Positions 19,496 through 27,685 of a stretch of 64,000 bases of DNA are shown one piece after another. The notes beneath the pieces are model-generated. The model was not told the DNA's origin, made no database searches, and saw nothing but the letters and a program-made list of their open reading frames with translations. Position 1 is the first letter of the stretch. Each line of letters opens with the position of its first letter. Location: assembly GCF_041361465.1 (NCBI RefSeq), contig NZ_JBGKAC010000001.1, positions 1,798,001-1,862,000 on the forward strand, given 5' to 3'. The stretch comes from Halobaculum sp. MBLA0143 (GTDB lineage: Archaea; Halobacteriota; Halobacteria; Halobacteriales; Haloferacaceae). The position numbers were made by a program, and so were the translations under genes.

Positions 19496-20428
19496 ATGGA
19501 CCGAACGACGCTCCTCCCGGTTGCCCGGCGACTCGGCTGGGCGACCGCCGTCCTGTGGACCGTTCTGACCGGGTGTTTCCTCCTGTTGGCCAGCCTCCCG
19601 CCGACACGGCTCGTCGGCTTCAGCAAGGTGGAGATGGGCCTGGCGACACTGGAGGGAGCGGGCGGGAGTCTCCCGGCGATGTACGTCGACTGGCTGACGG
19701 CCATCGTCGGGCTCCAGTGGGGCCAGTCGGCCCACTTCGGCGAGCCGGTGGCCGCGTTGTTCGCGCGTCGGCTGCCCGTGACCGCCGTCTACCTCCTGCC
19801 GAGCGTGACCGTCGCGGTGCTCGTCGGCACCCTGCTGACGACGTACGCCGCGGTCGACCGCGACGGGCTGCTCGCCCGGGTCGTCTCGGCCACCGGCGTG
19901 GTCGGACTGGCGGTGCCGGCGTTCCTCCTGGCGAACGTCGCGTTCCTCTACGCCACGGCGTCGTTCGAGGTGATTCGGCTGTACGACCCGGATCTGGGGC
20001 TGTGGCACACTCGGAACCTCCTCCGGCTCCAGGTGCCCGGCGCCATCGTCGGCCTGTCGCTGTTGGGCGTCCAGGTGCGACACGTCCGCAGCGAGACGGT
20101 CGAGCACCTCCGGCTCCCGTTCGTGAAGACCGCACAGGCCAAAGGCGCCGGGCGGTGGCGGGTGGCGGCGCACGTCTTCCGGACGGCGTGGCCCTCGGCG
20201 GCCTCGCTCGTCGTCGGCGAGTCGCTGGGCGTCATGTTGTTGGCGACCGTCGTCGTGGAGTACCAGCTCGACGTGCCCGGACTCGGGACGCTCGTGTTCG
20301 AGGCGTTCGCGGCCGGGGATCCGACGGTGAGCGCGGTCGCGCTCGTCGGCACCGTCGCCGTCGGCGTCGCCGGGACGCTCGCCGTCGAACTGCTGCGGAC
20401 GGCGTTCGACCCCCGGGTGCGACGCTGA
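19496..20428 (+). CDS. ABC transporter permease, OppB/DppB-like (copy 2)
   Basis: A 310-aa paralogue of the preceding gene, 55 bp downstream, with the same topology and the EAA loop KTAQAKGAGRWRVAAHVFRT. Differences cluster in the periplasmic half and in TM4-TM5 (AFLLANVAFLYATASFEVIR), as expected if substrate channels diverged. ATG 19496 is preferred; GTG 19466 in the same frame would add ten residues unlike copy 1. CTTGACGTGG upstream matches the box upstream of copy 1, so each copy may have its own promoter. Confidence 0.87.
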   Translation: MDRTTLLPVARRLGWATAVLWTVLTGCFLLLASLPPTRLVGFSKVEMGLATLEGAGGSLPAMYVDWLTAIVGLQWGQSAHFGEPVAALFARRLPVTAVYLLPSVTVAVLVGTLLTTYAAVDRDGLLARVVSATGVVGLAVPAFLLANVAFLYATASFEVIRLYDPDLGLWHTRNLLRLQVPGAIVGLSLLGVQVRHVRSETVEHLRLPFVKTAQAKGAGRWRVAAHVFRTAWPSAASLVVGESLGVMLLATVVVEYQLDVPGLGTLVFEAFAAGDPTVSAVALVGTVAVGVAGTLAVELLRTAFDPRVRR

Positions 20429-20492
20429 CAGGGTGGAAGGCTGGCTCGCTCCTCGGGCGCTGTGTCGCTCCTCGGGCGCTACGATGTCGTCG

Positions 20493-20642
20493 TCACAGCT
20501 CCACCTCGTCCGTCTCGTAGTCTTCGAGGAACGAACCGGGGCCGCCGACTGTCACCGTCTCGCCGCCGACTTCGACGACCAGACTGTGTTGGATCGGGCA
20601 GGGGTCGGTCCCCGGTCGGACGAGCCCCTGGCGGGTCTCCAC
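20493..20642 (-). CDS. Small hypothetical protein (49 aa)
   Basis: A short gene read from the minus strand: GTG 20642 to TGA 20493. The product starts VETRQGLVRPGTDPCPIQHS and ends LEDYETDEVEL. The codons follow the haloarchaeal third-position G/C pattern, with strong Val/Glu content and an acidic tail. A single CPxxH sits centrally. The frame stays open up to about 20695 without another start. It has no recognised family. It is divergent from the small plus-strand gene at 20710. Confidence 0.5.
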   Translation of the reverse strand: METRQGLVRPGTDPCPIQHSLVVEVGGETVTVGGPGSFLEDYETDEVEL

Positions 20643-20709
20643 GACCGGGCCGGCGATCTCGCCGGAGTCGTCGGCGGCGGTCGCGGTCGCCGTCGGCTAC
20701 GAGCGGGCG

Positions 20710-21027
20710 GTGTCGTACGACTGGGTCGTCGACCGGTTCGAGCCGGTCGAGCGGGAGACGGCGACGCCGCCGGCGGCCGTGGCGCCGCGGTACCCCGCCG
20801 TGACGGCTCGGTACCGCGCTCGTCGACTCCTCGGGCGTGTCGACGCCGGCGCTGTCGTCCACCTCCGGTACGACCGGCGCGTCGAGACGGGCGAGACACC
20901 CCGGACACTCTCGGTGACGGCGAACCACCTCCCGACGCCGTCGGTCGCGGTTCGGGCGACGACCGACGACCACGTCACCCCCGGGCCGCACCCGACCGAC
21001 GAGGGCGAGCGGCTGGCCTGCGAGTAG
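20710..21027 (+). CDS. Hypothetical protein, possibly 5'-truncated
   Basis: A 105-aa reading frame from GTG. The coding look continues about 20 codons upstream (AAVAVAVGYERA), where no start codon exists. The segment ARRLLGRVDAGAVVHLRYD recalls the C-terminal half of DUF3592-type proteins, which normally have an N-terminal TM that is absent here. It may therefore be the 3' remnant of a longer gene. The stop abuts the stop of the convergent KAS III-like gene with no gap. Confidence 0.45.
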   Translation: MSYDWVVDRFEPVERETATPPAAVAPRYPAVTARYRARRLLGRVDAGAVVHLRYDRRVETGETPRTLSVTANHLPTPSVAVRATTDDHVTPGPHPTDEGERLACE

Positions 21028-22077
21028 CTACCGCCCGTCCCACTCCAGCACGGTCGCGCTCCAGGTGTAGCCCGTGCCGGCCGCGAGCAACAGGACCACG
21101 TCGCCGGAGGTGAGCCGGTCGGTCTCCAGCCCGGCCTCCAGCGCGAGCGCCTGGTCGACGCTCTGGACGTGGCCGAACTCGTCTAGGTAGTAGTGGCCGT
21201 CGTCGACGCCCAGTTCGCCGACGAGGTAGTCGTGGAACGACCGTTTCATGTGGGTGAGCGCGACGAAGTCCAGGTCCGCGCGGTCGTAGCCGGAGTCGGC
21301 CAGGGCGTCGTCCGCGACGGAGAGGAACGCCGGCGCGCTCACGTCCGCGAGTCGGTCCTTCATGCCCTCGGGGTCGGGCACGTCCAGGGTGTGGAGCCCC
21401 TCGCGGACCGTCGTCTCGCTGGGCGGGTGCTTCGAGCCGCCGGCGGGCATCACCACGTCCTCGGAGAAACTGCCGTCCGTCTCCGCCGCCGAGGCCCGGA
21501 CGGTCGCCAGCGCGTCCGTCTCGTCTGCCGGGCCGTCGTCGCCGCCGGCCGCCAGCACGACCGCCGACGCCCCCGACCCGAAGTTGAACATGAAGGAACT
21601 GTCCTCGTTGCCGTAGTCCACGAGGTCCTCCTCGCGGCTGGCCGCCACCAGGAGCGCGCGGTCCACGTCGCCGATCCGCAGTTGGGCGGCCGTGTGCCGG
21701 ATCGCAATCGGTGCGCCGGCACACAGCGTGTACGACTCGTGTGCGTAGGCGTCGTCGGCCCCCAACCGTTCGGTGACGTTCGCGGCTGCAGACCAGACGA
21801 CGTGGTCCTTGTACTCGCTGCCGTGGAAGCAGACGAGATCCAGGTCGTCGGGCGAGATGCCGGCGTCCGCAAGCGCCCGCTCGCCGGCGGTCACGCACAT
21901 GTCCGTGACGTGGTCGTCGTCGGGGGGACAGACGCGCTTCTCGCGGACGCCCATCTTCTCGACGACCACGTCCTCGGGAATCCCGCTCTCGGCGGCGATC
22001 TCCGCGCCCGTGATCCGTTCGTCGGGGACGTACGTCGCCAGCCCGGTGAGCCGGACCGGCCGACCGGTGTCGGTCAC
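21028..22077 (-). CDS. KAS III-like thiolase-fold protein
   Basis: A 349-aa member of the FabH / HMG-CoA-synthase superfamily. The nucleophile Cys is in ESYTLCAGAPIA and a catalytic His is in LTHMKRSFHD. The usual HQAN is changed, and the usual GNTS Asn is replaced (GHVQSVDQ). The family condenses acyl-CoA with malonyl- or acetyl- donors, but haloarchaea lack a bacterial FAS, so a ketide or acyl-transfer role is more likely. GTG 22077 forms a GTGA 4-bp overlap with the livM stop; GTG 22086 is the alternative. It is the last gene of the liv operon. Confidence 0.82.
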   Translation of the reverse strand: MTDTGRPVRLTGLATYVPDERITGAEIAAESGIPEDVVVEKMGVREKRVCPPDDDHVTDMCVTAGERALADAGISPDDLDLVCFHGSEYKDHVVWSAAANVTERLGADDAYAHESYTLCAGAPIAIRHTAAQLRIGDVDRALLVAASREEDLVDYGNEDSSFMFNFGSGASAVVLAAGGDDGPADETDALATVRASAAETDGSFSEDVVMPAGGSKHPPSETTVREGLHTLDVPDPEGMKDRLADVSAPAFLSVADDALADSGYDRADLDFVALTHMKRSFHDYLVGELGVDDGHYYLDEFGHVQSVDQALALEAGLETDRLTSGDVVLLLAAGTGYTWSATVLEWDGR

Positions 22078-23447
22078 CGGAGCCACCTCCGGAGCGCCGG
22101 GATGCCGGCTTTCGCCAACGGTCCGCCGGCACGGTCACGCAGCGTGCCCAGCAGTCCGTTCGGGACGTACAACACGAACAGGACGAACATCAGCCCGATG
22201 TACAGCTCCGCGTGGCCGTTCAGGAACGTGTCGATGGCCTCCGCGACGGTGACCCCGCCGACGAGATCCGCCGTCAACACGCTCTCGGGCACGTTCGCCC
22301 GCAGCCACGGGAGGAGCCCGCCGCCGGAGCCGGACTTCGAGAGGAACTCCTGGAGCGACTCCTCGAACAGCCGACCGTACAACGGCCCCACGAGCGTCCC
22401 GAAGCCGCCGATGATCGACGCGAGCAGGGCGTCACCGGCCACCAGGAAGTAGAACCCGTTCTCCGGAGTGACCGACCGCCGGAAGGAGGCGAACAACGCG
22501 CCGGCCACGCCGCCGAAGAACCCGGAGATGGCGAACGCCCCGAGCTTGTACCGGTAGGTGTCGTAGCCGACCGCTCGAGCGCGTTCCTCGTTCTCCCGGA
22601 TGGCGATCATCACGCGGCCGAACGGGGAGTGGACGATCCGTTGCATCACGAGGTACGACGCCAGGACGACCGCCCCGATGGCGTAGAAGGACACGTCCGT
22701 CGGGGAGAACGTCACGGCCTCGTTGAACAGGGTGACCGTGTCACCGGCCAACACCCCGACGGCGACGTTGAGCTGGTCCACCCCGGGGACGCCGATCTGG
22801 AAGCCGCTCGTCCGGGCGGTGACGGCGACGCCGTCGCGGGGGGCCTCGCTGACGAAGTCCCAGTCGCGGACGAACACGTACAGCACCTGCGAGAAGCCGA
22901 GGGTGATCATGGCGAAGTACACCCCGGACAGCCGGAAGGAGACGGAGCCGATCAGGAGCGCCAGCAGTGCCGCGAGCAGTCCCGCCAACAGCATCGACAC
23001 CACGAACGAGGTCTGTGGCGCCAACACCGTCCCGAGTACGGGGAGCGTCACCGCCAGCTTCCCGTTGGCGATCAACACCGTGAGGTACGCCCCCGCGCCG
23101 TAGAAGACGGCGTGGCCGAACGAGAGGTACCCCGTGTAGCCGCTGATGAAGTCGAACGACATCGCGAACAACCCGAAGTACAACACCCCGACCATCGCCT
23201 GGACCTCCGGCAGGATCGCCACGAACTCCCGGGAGAGCCCGGAGTTGACGAGCAGCTTGTACGCGGGCGGGTACGCCGCCAGCAACACCACCGTCAGGAC
23301 GTGAATCCGGTGTTCGGCGAGGTACTGGCGGTACCACGGCGTCCCGTCGTCTGCGAGGATCGCCTCGGGCGACGCGGTCGACGCCTCGGCCGTGCCGCCG
23401 TCCGTGACCGCCCGGTCGTCCGTCGCGCCGTCGTCGGGGTCGCTAAT
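22074..23447 (-). CDS. livM: Branched-chain amino acid/urea-type ABC permease LivM
   Basis: An integral membrane permease with about ten TM helices. It has the LivM hallmark FDFISGYTGYLSFGHAVFYGAG and the later FAISGFFGGVAGALFA and GGFGTLVGPLYG. The first ATG/GTG/TTG in frame is GTG 23291, inside TM1. The frame upstream keeps haloarchaeal codons and a plausible N-terminus (SDPDDGATDDRAVTDGG, then WYRQYLAEHRIHVLT) back to ATT 23447, which overlaps the TAG stop of livH. ATT is therefore given as the likely start; the conservative alternative is 23291. The substrate could be branched-chain amino acids, urea or short amides. Confidence 0.85.
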   Translation of the reverse strand: MSDPDDGATDDRAVTDGGTAEASTASPEAILADDGTPWYRQYLAEHRIHVLTVVLLAAYPPAYKLLVNSGLSREFVAILPEVQAMVGVLYFGLFAMSFDFISGYTGYLSFGHAVFYGAGAYLTVLIANGKLAVTLPVLGTVLAPQTSFVVSMLLAGLLAALLALLIGSVSFRLSGVYFAMITLGFSQVLYVFVRDWDFVSEAPRDGVAVTARTSGFQIGVPGVDQLNVAVGVLAGDTVTLFNEAVTFSPTDVSFYAIGAVVLASYLVMQRIVHSPFGRVMIAIRENEERARAVGYDTYRYKLGAFAISGFFGGVAGALFASFRRSVTPENGFYFLVAGDALLASIIGGFGTLVGPLYGRLFEESLQEFLSKSGSGGGLLPWLRANVPESVLTADLVGGVTVAEAIDTFLNGHAELYIGLMFVLFVLYVPNGLLGTLRDRAGGPLAKAGIPALRRWLR

Positions 23448-24459
23448 GGCCCCCCACCTCCGAGACGCCGAACAACCCCTGTGGACGGACGATCAGCATG
23501 ATCACCAACACGAGGAACACGGTGATCTCCGGCAGCCCGGTGAAGTCGACGTAGTTCTGGAACCACCAGGTCATGGTGGCGTCCGTCAGGCCGACGAGCA
23601 ACGCCGCGACGACCGTCCCGCGGAACGTGCCGAGCCCGCCGACGATGACGACGACGAACGCCGGCAGCAGCGTCTCCGCGGCCAACGGGACCGAGGCCGC
23701 CCAGTTGGGGTCCCACGCCAAGAGCACGCCCGCGACGCCGGCGACGCCGGTGCCGAGCGCGAACACGACGGTGAACACTCGGCGCACGTCTACGCCGAGC
23801 GCCGACAGCATCTCCCCGTCCTCGCTGCCCGCCCGGACGTACAGCCCGTAACGGGTGCGGGTGAGAAACGCCCAGATACCGACGACGGTCGCCAGTCCGA
23901 ACAGGATCTGGAACACGGCCAGCCCGTCGACGCTCACGCCGCCGAACGTGACGCTCTCGCCCAACAACGCCGGGCGGGTCCCCAGCGCGTCCTGCCAGTC
24001 GGAGATCGGCTGGATCCCGTAGAACAACAGGACGATCCGGACGAGTTCCTCCAGCGTGAGCGTCAGGCCGAACGTGAGCAGGATCTGGTACAACGGCGGT
24101 CGGTCGTAGATCGGCCGGATCAGCGACACCTCGATCGCGCCGCCCAACGCCGCCAGCGCGCCGAACGTGACGAGGACGGCCGCGAAGAAGGCCAGGAACC
24201 GGAGCGGGCCGCCCGTCGCGGTCCCGACGAGCAGGACGGTGACGAGGCCGCCGAGGTAGGCGCCGATCATCGTCAGGGCGCCGTGGGCGAAGTTCAACAC
24301 GCCCATCAGCCCGAAGATCAGCGTCAGCCCAGTGGTGATCATCACGTACAGTGCCGCCAGCGACAGCCCCTCTATGGCCACTCCGGCCAGCGTCGACGGC
24401 CGGAGGAACTGCCCGAGGGCGTCTACGATCAGTGGGAGCGTCGGTGTGAGAGGTGTCAC
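23443..24459 (-). CDS. livH: ABC permease LivH-type
   Basis: A 338-aa permease, the partner of LivM. It has about eight TM segments and the family block TLIFGLMGVLNFAHGALTMIGAYLG near residue 50. GTG 24459 overlaps the stop of livF by 4 bp (GTGA), and the TAG stop lies within the proposed livM start. It is part of livK-G-F-H-M-KAS. Confidence 0.92.
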   Translation of the reverse strand: MTPLTPTLPLIVDALGQFLRPSTLAGVAIEGLSLAALYVMITTGLTLIFGLMGVLNFAHGALTMIGAYLGGLVTVLLVGTATGGPLRFLAFFAAVLVTFGALAALGGAIEVSLIRPIYDRPPLYQILLTFGLTLTLEELVRIVLLFYGIQPISDWQDALGTRPALLGESVTFGGVSVDGLAVFQILFGLATVVGIWAFLTRTRYGLYVRAGSEDGEMLSALGVDVRRVFTVVFALGTGVAGVAGVLLAWDPNWAASVPLAAETLLPAFVVVIVGGLGTFRGTVVAALLVGLTDATMTWWFQNYVDFTGLPEITVFLVLVIMLIVRPQGLFGVSEVGGH

Positions 24460-25175
24460 GCAGAGAGGTACCTCCTGAGTCGGTCGGAGTCGGCGGAGAC
24501 GGCGTCGGCGTCCCCGCTGTCGACGACGGTTCCGTGGTCCAACACGTAGAAGCGGTCGGCCAGGTCCAGTGCCAACGGCAGATTCTGCTCGACGAGCAAC
24601 AGGGTCGCCTCCTCGGCGGCCTCCGACAGCGCGTCGGCGACCGCCTCCACGATCATCGGCGCGAGTCCCTCGGAGGGCTCGTCGACGAGCAACACGTCGT
24701 TGTCGCCGACGAGACCGCGAGCGACCGCCAGCATCTGTTGTTGACCGCCGGAGAGGTCGCCGGCGTTGGCCGCCTGGCGGTCTTCGAGGTCGGGGAATCG
24801 GTCGAACGCACGCCGCATTCCGGCGTCCACGTCACCCCCCTCCGGGACGGCCGCTCGGACGTTCTCGGCGACGCTCAGCTGGGAGAACACGCGGCGGTCC
24901 TCCGGCACCCAGCCGATTCCGCGGGCGGCCACCTCGTGGGTGCCCAGCCCGACCAGCTCCTCGCCGCGGTACCGAATCGACCCCTCGCGGGGCGGAGTCA
25001 ACTGGAGAATCGACCGCAGCGTCGTCGTCTTGCCGACGCCGTTACGCCCGATCAGGGCGACCACCTCGCCTTCGTACACCTCCAGATCGACCCCCTCCAG
25101 GACGTGGCTGTCGCCGTAGTAACTCTGGATTCCGTCGACGGACAACAACGGCTCCTCGTCGGGGGTGTCGGTCAC
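24456..25175 (-). CDS. livF: ABC transporter ATP-binding protein LivF-type
   Basis: A 239-aa nucleotide-binding subunit. Walker A is GRNGVGKTT, the Q-loop is in ILQLTPP, the ABC signature is LSGGQQQM, Walker B is VLLVDEPSEGLAP and the H-loop is LLVEQN. The GLAP after Walker B is typical of the LivF/UrtE group. Its GTG start overlaps the livG stop (GTGA). It energises the LivH/LivM pore at the cytoplasmic face. Confidence 0.94.
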   Translation of the reverse strand: MTDTPDEEPLLSVDGIQSYYGDSHVLEGVDLEVYEGEVVALIGRNGVGKTTTLRSILQLTPPREGSIRYRGEELVGLGTHEVAARGIGWVPEDRRVFSQLSVAENVRAAVPEGGDVDAGMRRAFDRFPDLEDRQAANAGDLSGGQQQMLAVARGLVGDNDVLLVDEPSEGLAPMIVEAVADALSEAAEEATLLLVEQNLPLALDLADRFYVLDHGTVVDSGDADAVSADSDRLRRYLSA

Positions 25176-26074
25176 GACGGCTCACCCCCGGTCGTCGCGC
25201 TCGCGGCGGAGTCGTCCTCGCCGTAGCCGCCCAGGTACGCTCGTTGGACCGCCTCGTCGTCCCGAACCGCAGCCGGCGGGCCGTCGGCGATCACGGCGCC
25301 CTGATTCAACACGACCACTCTGTCGGAGACGTTCATCACGATGTCCATGTTGTGTTCGACGAGTAACACGGCGTGGTCGCTGGAGACGTCTTCGATCAGC
25401 GCGACGATCTCGTCGACGCTCTCCGAGGACACCCCGGCGTTCGGCTCGTCCAACAGGAGCACGTCCGGGTCGCCCGCGAGCGCGATGGCCACCTCCAGCT
25501 TCCGTTTCGCGCCGTGTGACAGCGCCGACGCCGGCTCGTGGGCCCGCTCGCCGAGCCCGACCCGGGCGAGGATCTCCGCGGCCTCCTCCCGGTAGCGGTC
25601 GAGCCGACCGGCGTTGCGCCAGACGGTCGCCGCGTCCGGCCCGGCCGCCTGTGCTGCCACCCGGACGTTCTCCAACACCGTGCTCGTCGGGAACACGTTG
25701 GTGATCTGGTACGACCGGTGGACGCCCAGCGCCGCGGTCTCGTGTGGTCCGGCGTCAGTCACGTTCTGCCAGCCGGCTCCCGTCGTCGACTCGGACTCGC
25801 CGACCGACCCGGCGTCGGTCGCTGGCTCGGAGCCGCCGTCGGTGGCCGCCTCCGCCTCCTCGGGGTCCGCGTTCGCCGTGCCCGCGTCTGCGGCGACCTC
25901 GACGACCCCCTCCGTCGGGGTGAGCGTCCCCGTCAGCAGGTCGAAGAACGTCGTCTTGCCGGCGCCGTTCGGGCCGATCAGCGAACACAGCTGGTTGCGG
26001 CCGAGCTCGAAGTCCACGTCGTCGACCGCGGTCAGCCCGCCGAACCGCTTCGTGAGTCCGCGCGTGCGGAGCAT
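25172..26074 (-). CDS. livG: ABC transporter ATP-binding protein LivG-type
   Basis: A 300-aa nucleotide-binding subunit. Walker A is GPNGAGKTTFF, the signature is ALSHGAKRKLE (LSHG variant), Walker B is VLLLDEPNAGVS and the H-loop is LLVEHNMD. Between Walker A and the Q-loop (RSYQITNVF) sits an acidic, Thr/Ala/Glu-rich insertion of about 45 residues that bacterial LivG lacks. ATG 26074 follows the livK stop by 2 bp. The long upstream extension of this frame is a shadow of livK. Confidence 0.93.
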   Translation of the reverse strand: MLRTRGLTKRFGGLTAVDDVDFELGRNQLCSLIGPNGAGKTTFFDLLTGTLTPTEGVVEVAADAGTANADPEEAEAATDGGSEPATDAGSVGESESTTGAGWQNVTDAGPHETAALGVHRSYQITNVFPTSTVLENVRVAAQAAGPDAATVWRNAGRLDRYREEAAEILARVGLGERAHEPASALSHGAKRKLEVAIALAGDPDVLLLDEPNAGVSSESVDEIVALIEDVSSDHAVLLVEHNMDIVMNVSDRVVVLNQGAVIADGPPAAVRDDEAVQRAYLGGYGEDDSAASATTGGEPS

Positions 26075-26076
26075 CG

Positions 26077-27489
26077 CTACAGCGAGCAGTCCACGTCGCT
26101 CTCCGGGATGGTCGCCTGTTCGCCCGAGACGGTCGCCAACGGGTCGCTCGGCTGGATCGCCGCCCCCCAGGTGTCGGTGTACTCGTCGGCCGTCGGGACG
26201 ACCCCGGCGACCGTCATCGACGACTGCGCCTGGTTGTTGTACTTCTGGAACGTGTAGCCGTCCTCCCCCTTCGGCGTCTCGGCGACGGTCATCCCGCGCA
26301 GCTGCGAGACGATGTCTCCGGGCTCCGTCGAGCCACCCTCCTCGACCGCCTGGACCAACGCCGACGCCGACGTGAACGTCCCGGAGGTGAACAGGTCCGG
26401 CACCGTCCCGTACGTGCTCGTGTACGTGTCGACGAACTGTCGGTTGATGTCGTTGTCGTACTGGTTCCAGTGGTACCGCGTCGTGAACGGTCCGGCCTTC
26501 ACCCCGCTCAGCTTCTCTTCTGTCAGCGGCTTCCCGAACACCTTCTGGAGGATCTGGCCGACGACCGCGTTCGTGATCCGGGTGGCGAGACCACCGAACA
26601 GCCGGTAGGAGTAGTCGCCCTGGAGGAACGCGGTGAACAGGTTCGGCAGCGTCGACACGGTGAAGCCGCCGACGATCCCCTCTGCGCCCGCCTCCTCCGC
26701 GTTCGACAGGAGCCCGTCCCACTTGCTGTACCCCCGCGGGACGAACTTCTCGCCCACGATCTCCACGCCCTGGTTCTGGAGCACCGTCTTGTAGTTGTTG
26801 ACGACCGCCCGTCCGAAGGAGTAGTCTGCGCCGAACAGGTACACCTTCGACACGTCCGTCTCCTGGGCGACGTACGTCCCGCCCGAGCGGGCGTCCATCG
26901 CGGTGTTCTCCGACGCGCGGAACACACGCCGGTCACACGACTCCGCGCTGGCGGTCAGCGACGCGGACGCCGCCGGCCCGGCCAGGTACGGCACGTCCGT
27001 CTGTTTCACGACCGTGTCGATCACGCGCCGGGCCGCGCCCGAGGAGGCGGCCCCGAACAGGACATCTACGTCCTCGTTCGTGACGAGGCTCGTCGCCACC
27101 GTCTGTGCCTCGTCTGCCGAGAACTTCGAGTCCCGTACCACGAGCTCGTAGGTCACGTCGCCCGCCTCGACCGTCTTCGTCCCGGTGGACGCGTCCGGAA
27201 CGGGGTCCGTCCCGGTCTTGTGAGCCAGTCCGGCGTAGAACCCCCACAGTGCCTGCGAGCCGTAGTACTTCAGGTCCCCCGACACCGGCTGGAGTACCCC
27301 CACCTTCACCGTGCCGGAGGCGTCGCCGCTCGAACCCATCGTCGTCCCCGCTTCCGTCGCCGTCGGCGTGCCTCCGTCCGTCTCCGTCTGGTCACCGCCC
27401 CCGTCACCGCCCGCACAGCCGGCGATCCCGGCCACTCCCGCCGCACCCATCGCTGCCAGCGCCTTCCGTCGTGTCACGTCGTCTGTCAT
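26077..27489 (-). CDS. livK: Substrate-binding lipoprotein of the Liv-type transporter
   Basis: A 470-aa periplasmic-binding-protein type I (Leu/Ile/Val/amide-binding) lipoprotein. The Tat signal is MTDDVTRRKALAAMGAAGV with lipobox IAGCAGG, then a Gly/Asp/Thr linker. The mature domain starts TVKVGVLQPVSGDLKYYG and shows the two-lobed fold (VDVLFGAASSGAARRVID, ADYSFGRAVVNNYK). ATG 27489 is chosen because it places RR five codons in; GTG 27504 is possible. A TATA-like agtattt lies at about 27521-27527 and a strong dyad lies upstream of it. It is the first gene of the operon. Confidence 0.92.
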   Translation of the reverse strand: MTDDVTRRKALAAMGAAGVAGIAGCAGGDGGGDQTETDGGTPTATEAGTTMGSSGDASGTVKVGVLQPVSGDLKYYGSQALWGFYAGLAHKTGTDPVPDASTGTKTVEAGDVTYELVVRDSKFSADEAQTVATSLVTNEDVDVLFGAASSGAARRVIDTVVKQTDVPYLAGPAASASLTASAESCDRRVFRASENTAMDARSGGTYVAQETDVSKVYLFGADYSFGRAVVNNYKTVLQNQGVEIVGEKFVPRGYSKWDGLLSNAEEAGAEGIVGGFTVSTLPNLFTAFLQGDYSYRLFGGLATRITNAVVGQILQKVFGKPLTEEKLSGVKAGPFTTRYHWNQYDNDINRQFVDTYTSTYGTVPDLFTSGTFTSASALVQAVEEGGSTEPGDIVSQLRGMTVAETPKGEDGYTFQKYNNQAQSSMTVAGVVPTADEYTDTWGAAIQPSDPLATVSGEQATIPESDVDCSL

Positions 27490-27539
27490 GTACGACTGTG
27501 TCACAGTCTACGGCCCGGCAAATACTGCGGGGTTAACAT

Positions 27540-27571
27540 GTGAACCGACGGGTGGGTTCCGTCAGGTTCAC
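27540..27571. promoter_or_regulatory. 12-bp stem inverted repeat upstream of livK
   Basis: GTGAACC-GACGG (27540-27551) pairs with CCGTC-a-GGTTCAC (27559-27571) across a 7-nt loop, with a single bulged A. It sits just upstream of the presumed livK TATA element and about 115 bp past the IscA-like gene. It could be a regulator dyad for the liv operon or the terminator hairpin of the upstream gene. There is no T-run on the minus strand directly after it, which favours an operator. Confidence 0.55.
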
Positions 27572-27685
27572 CGGAAGCCACCTGTTGATCTATGCCGTCA
27601 GCGTCGTCGGATTAGGGCGCGACCGGAGCGTCGTAGAACCGTCGCTGGGAGGTGACCGACGGACGGAGATATCGGAGAACGACGG

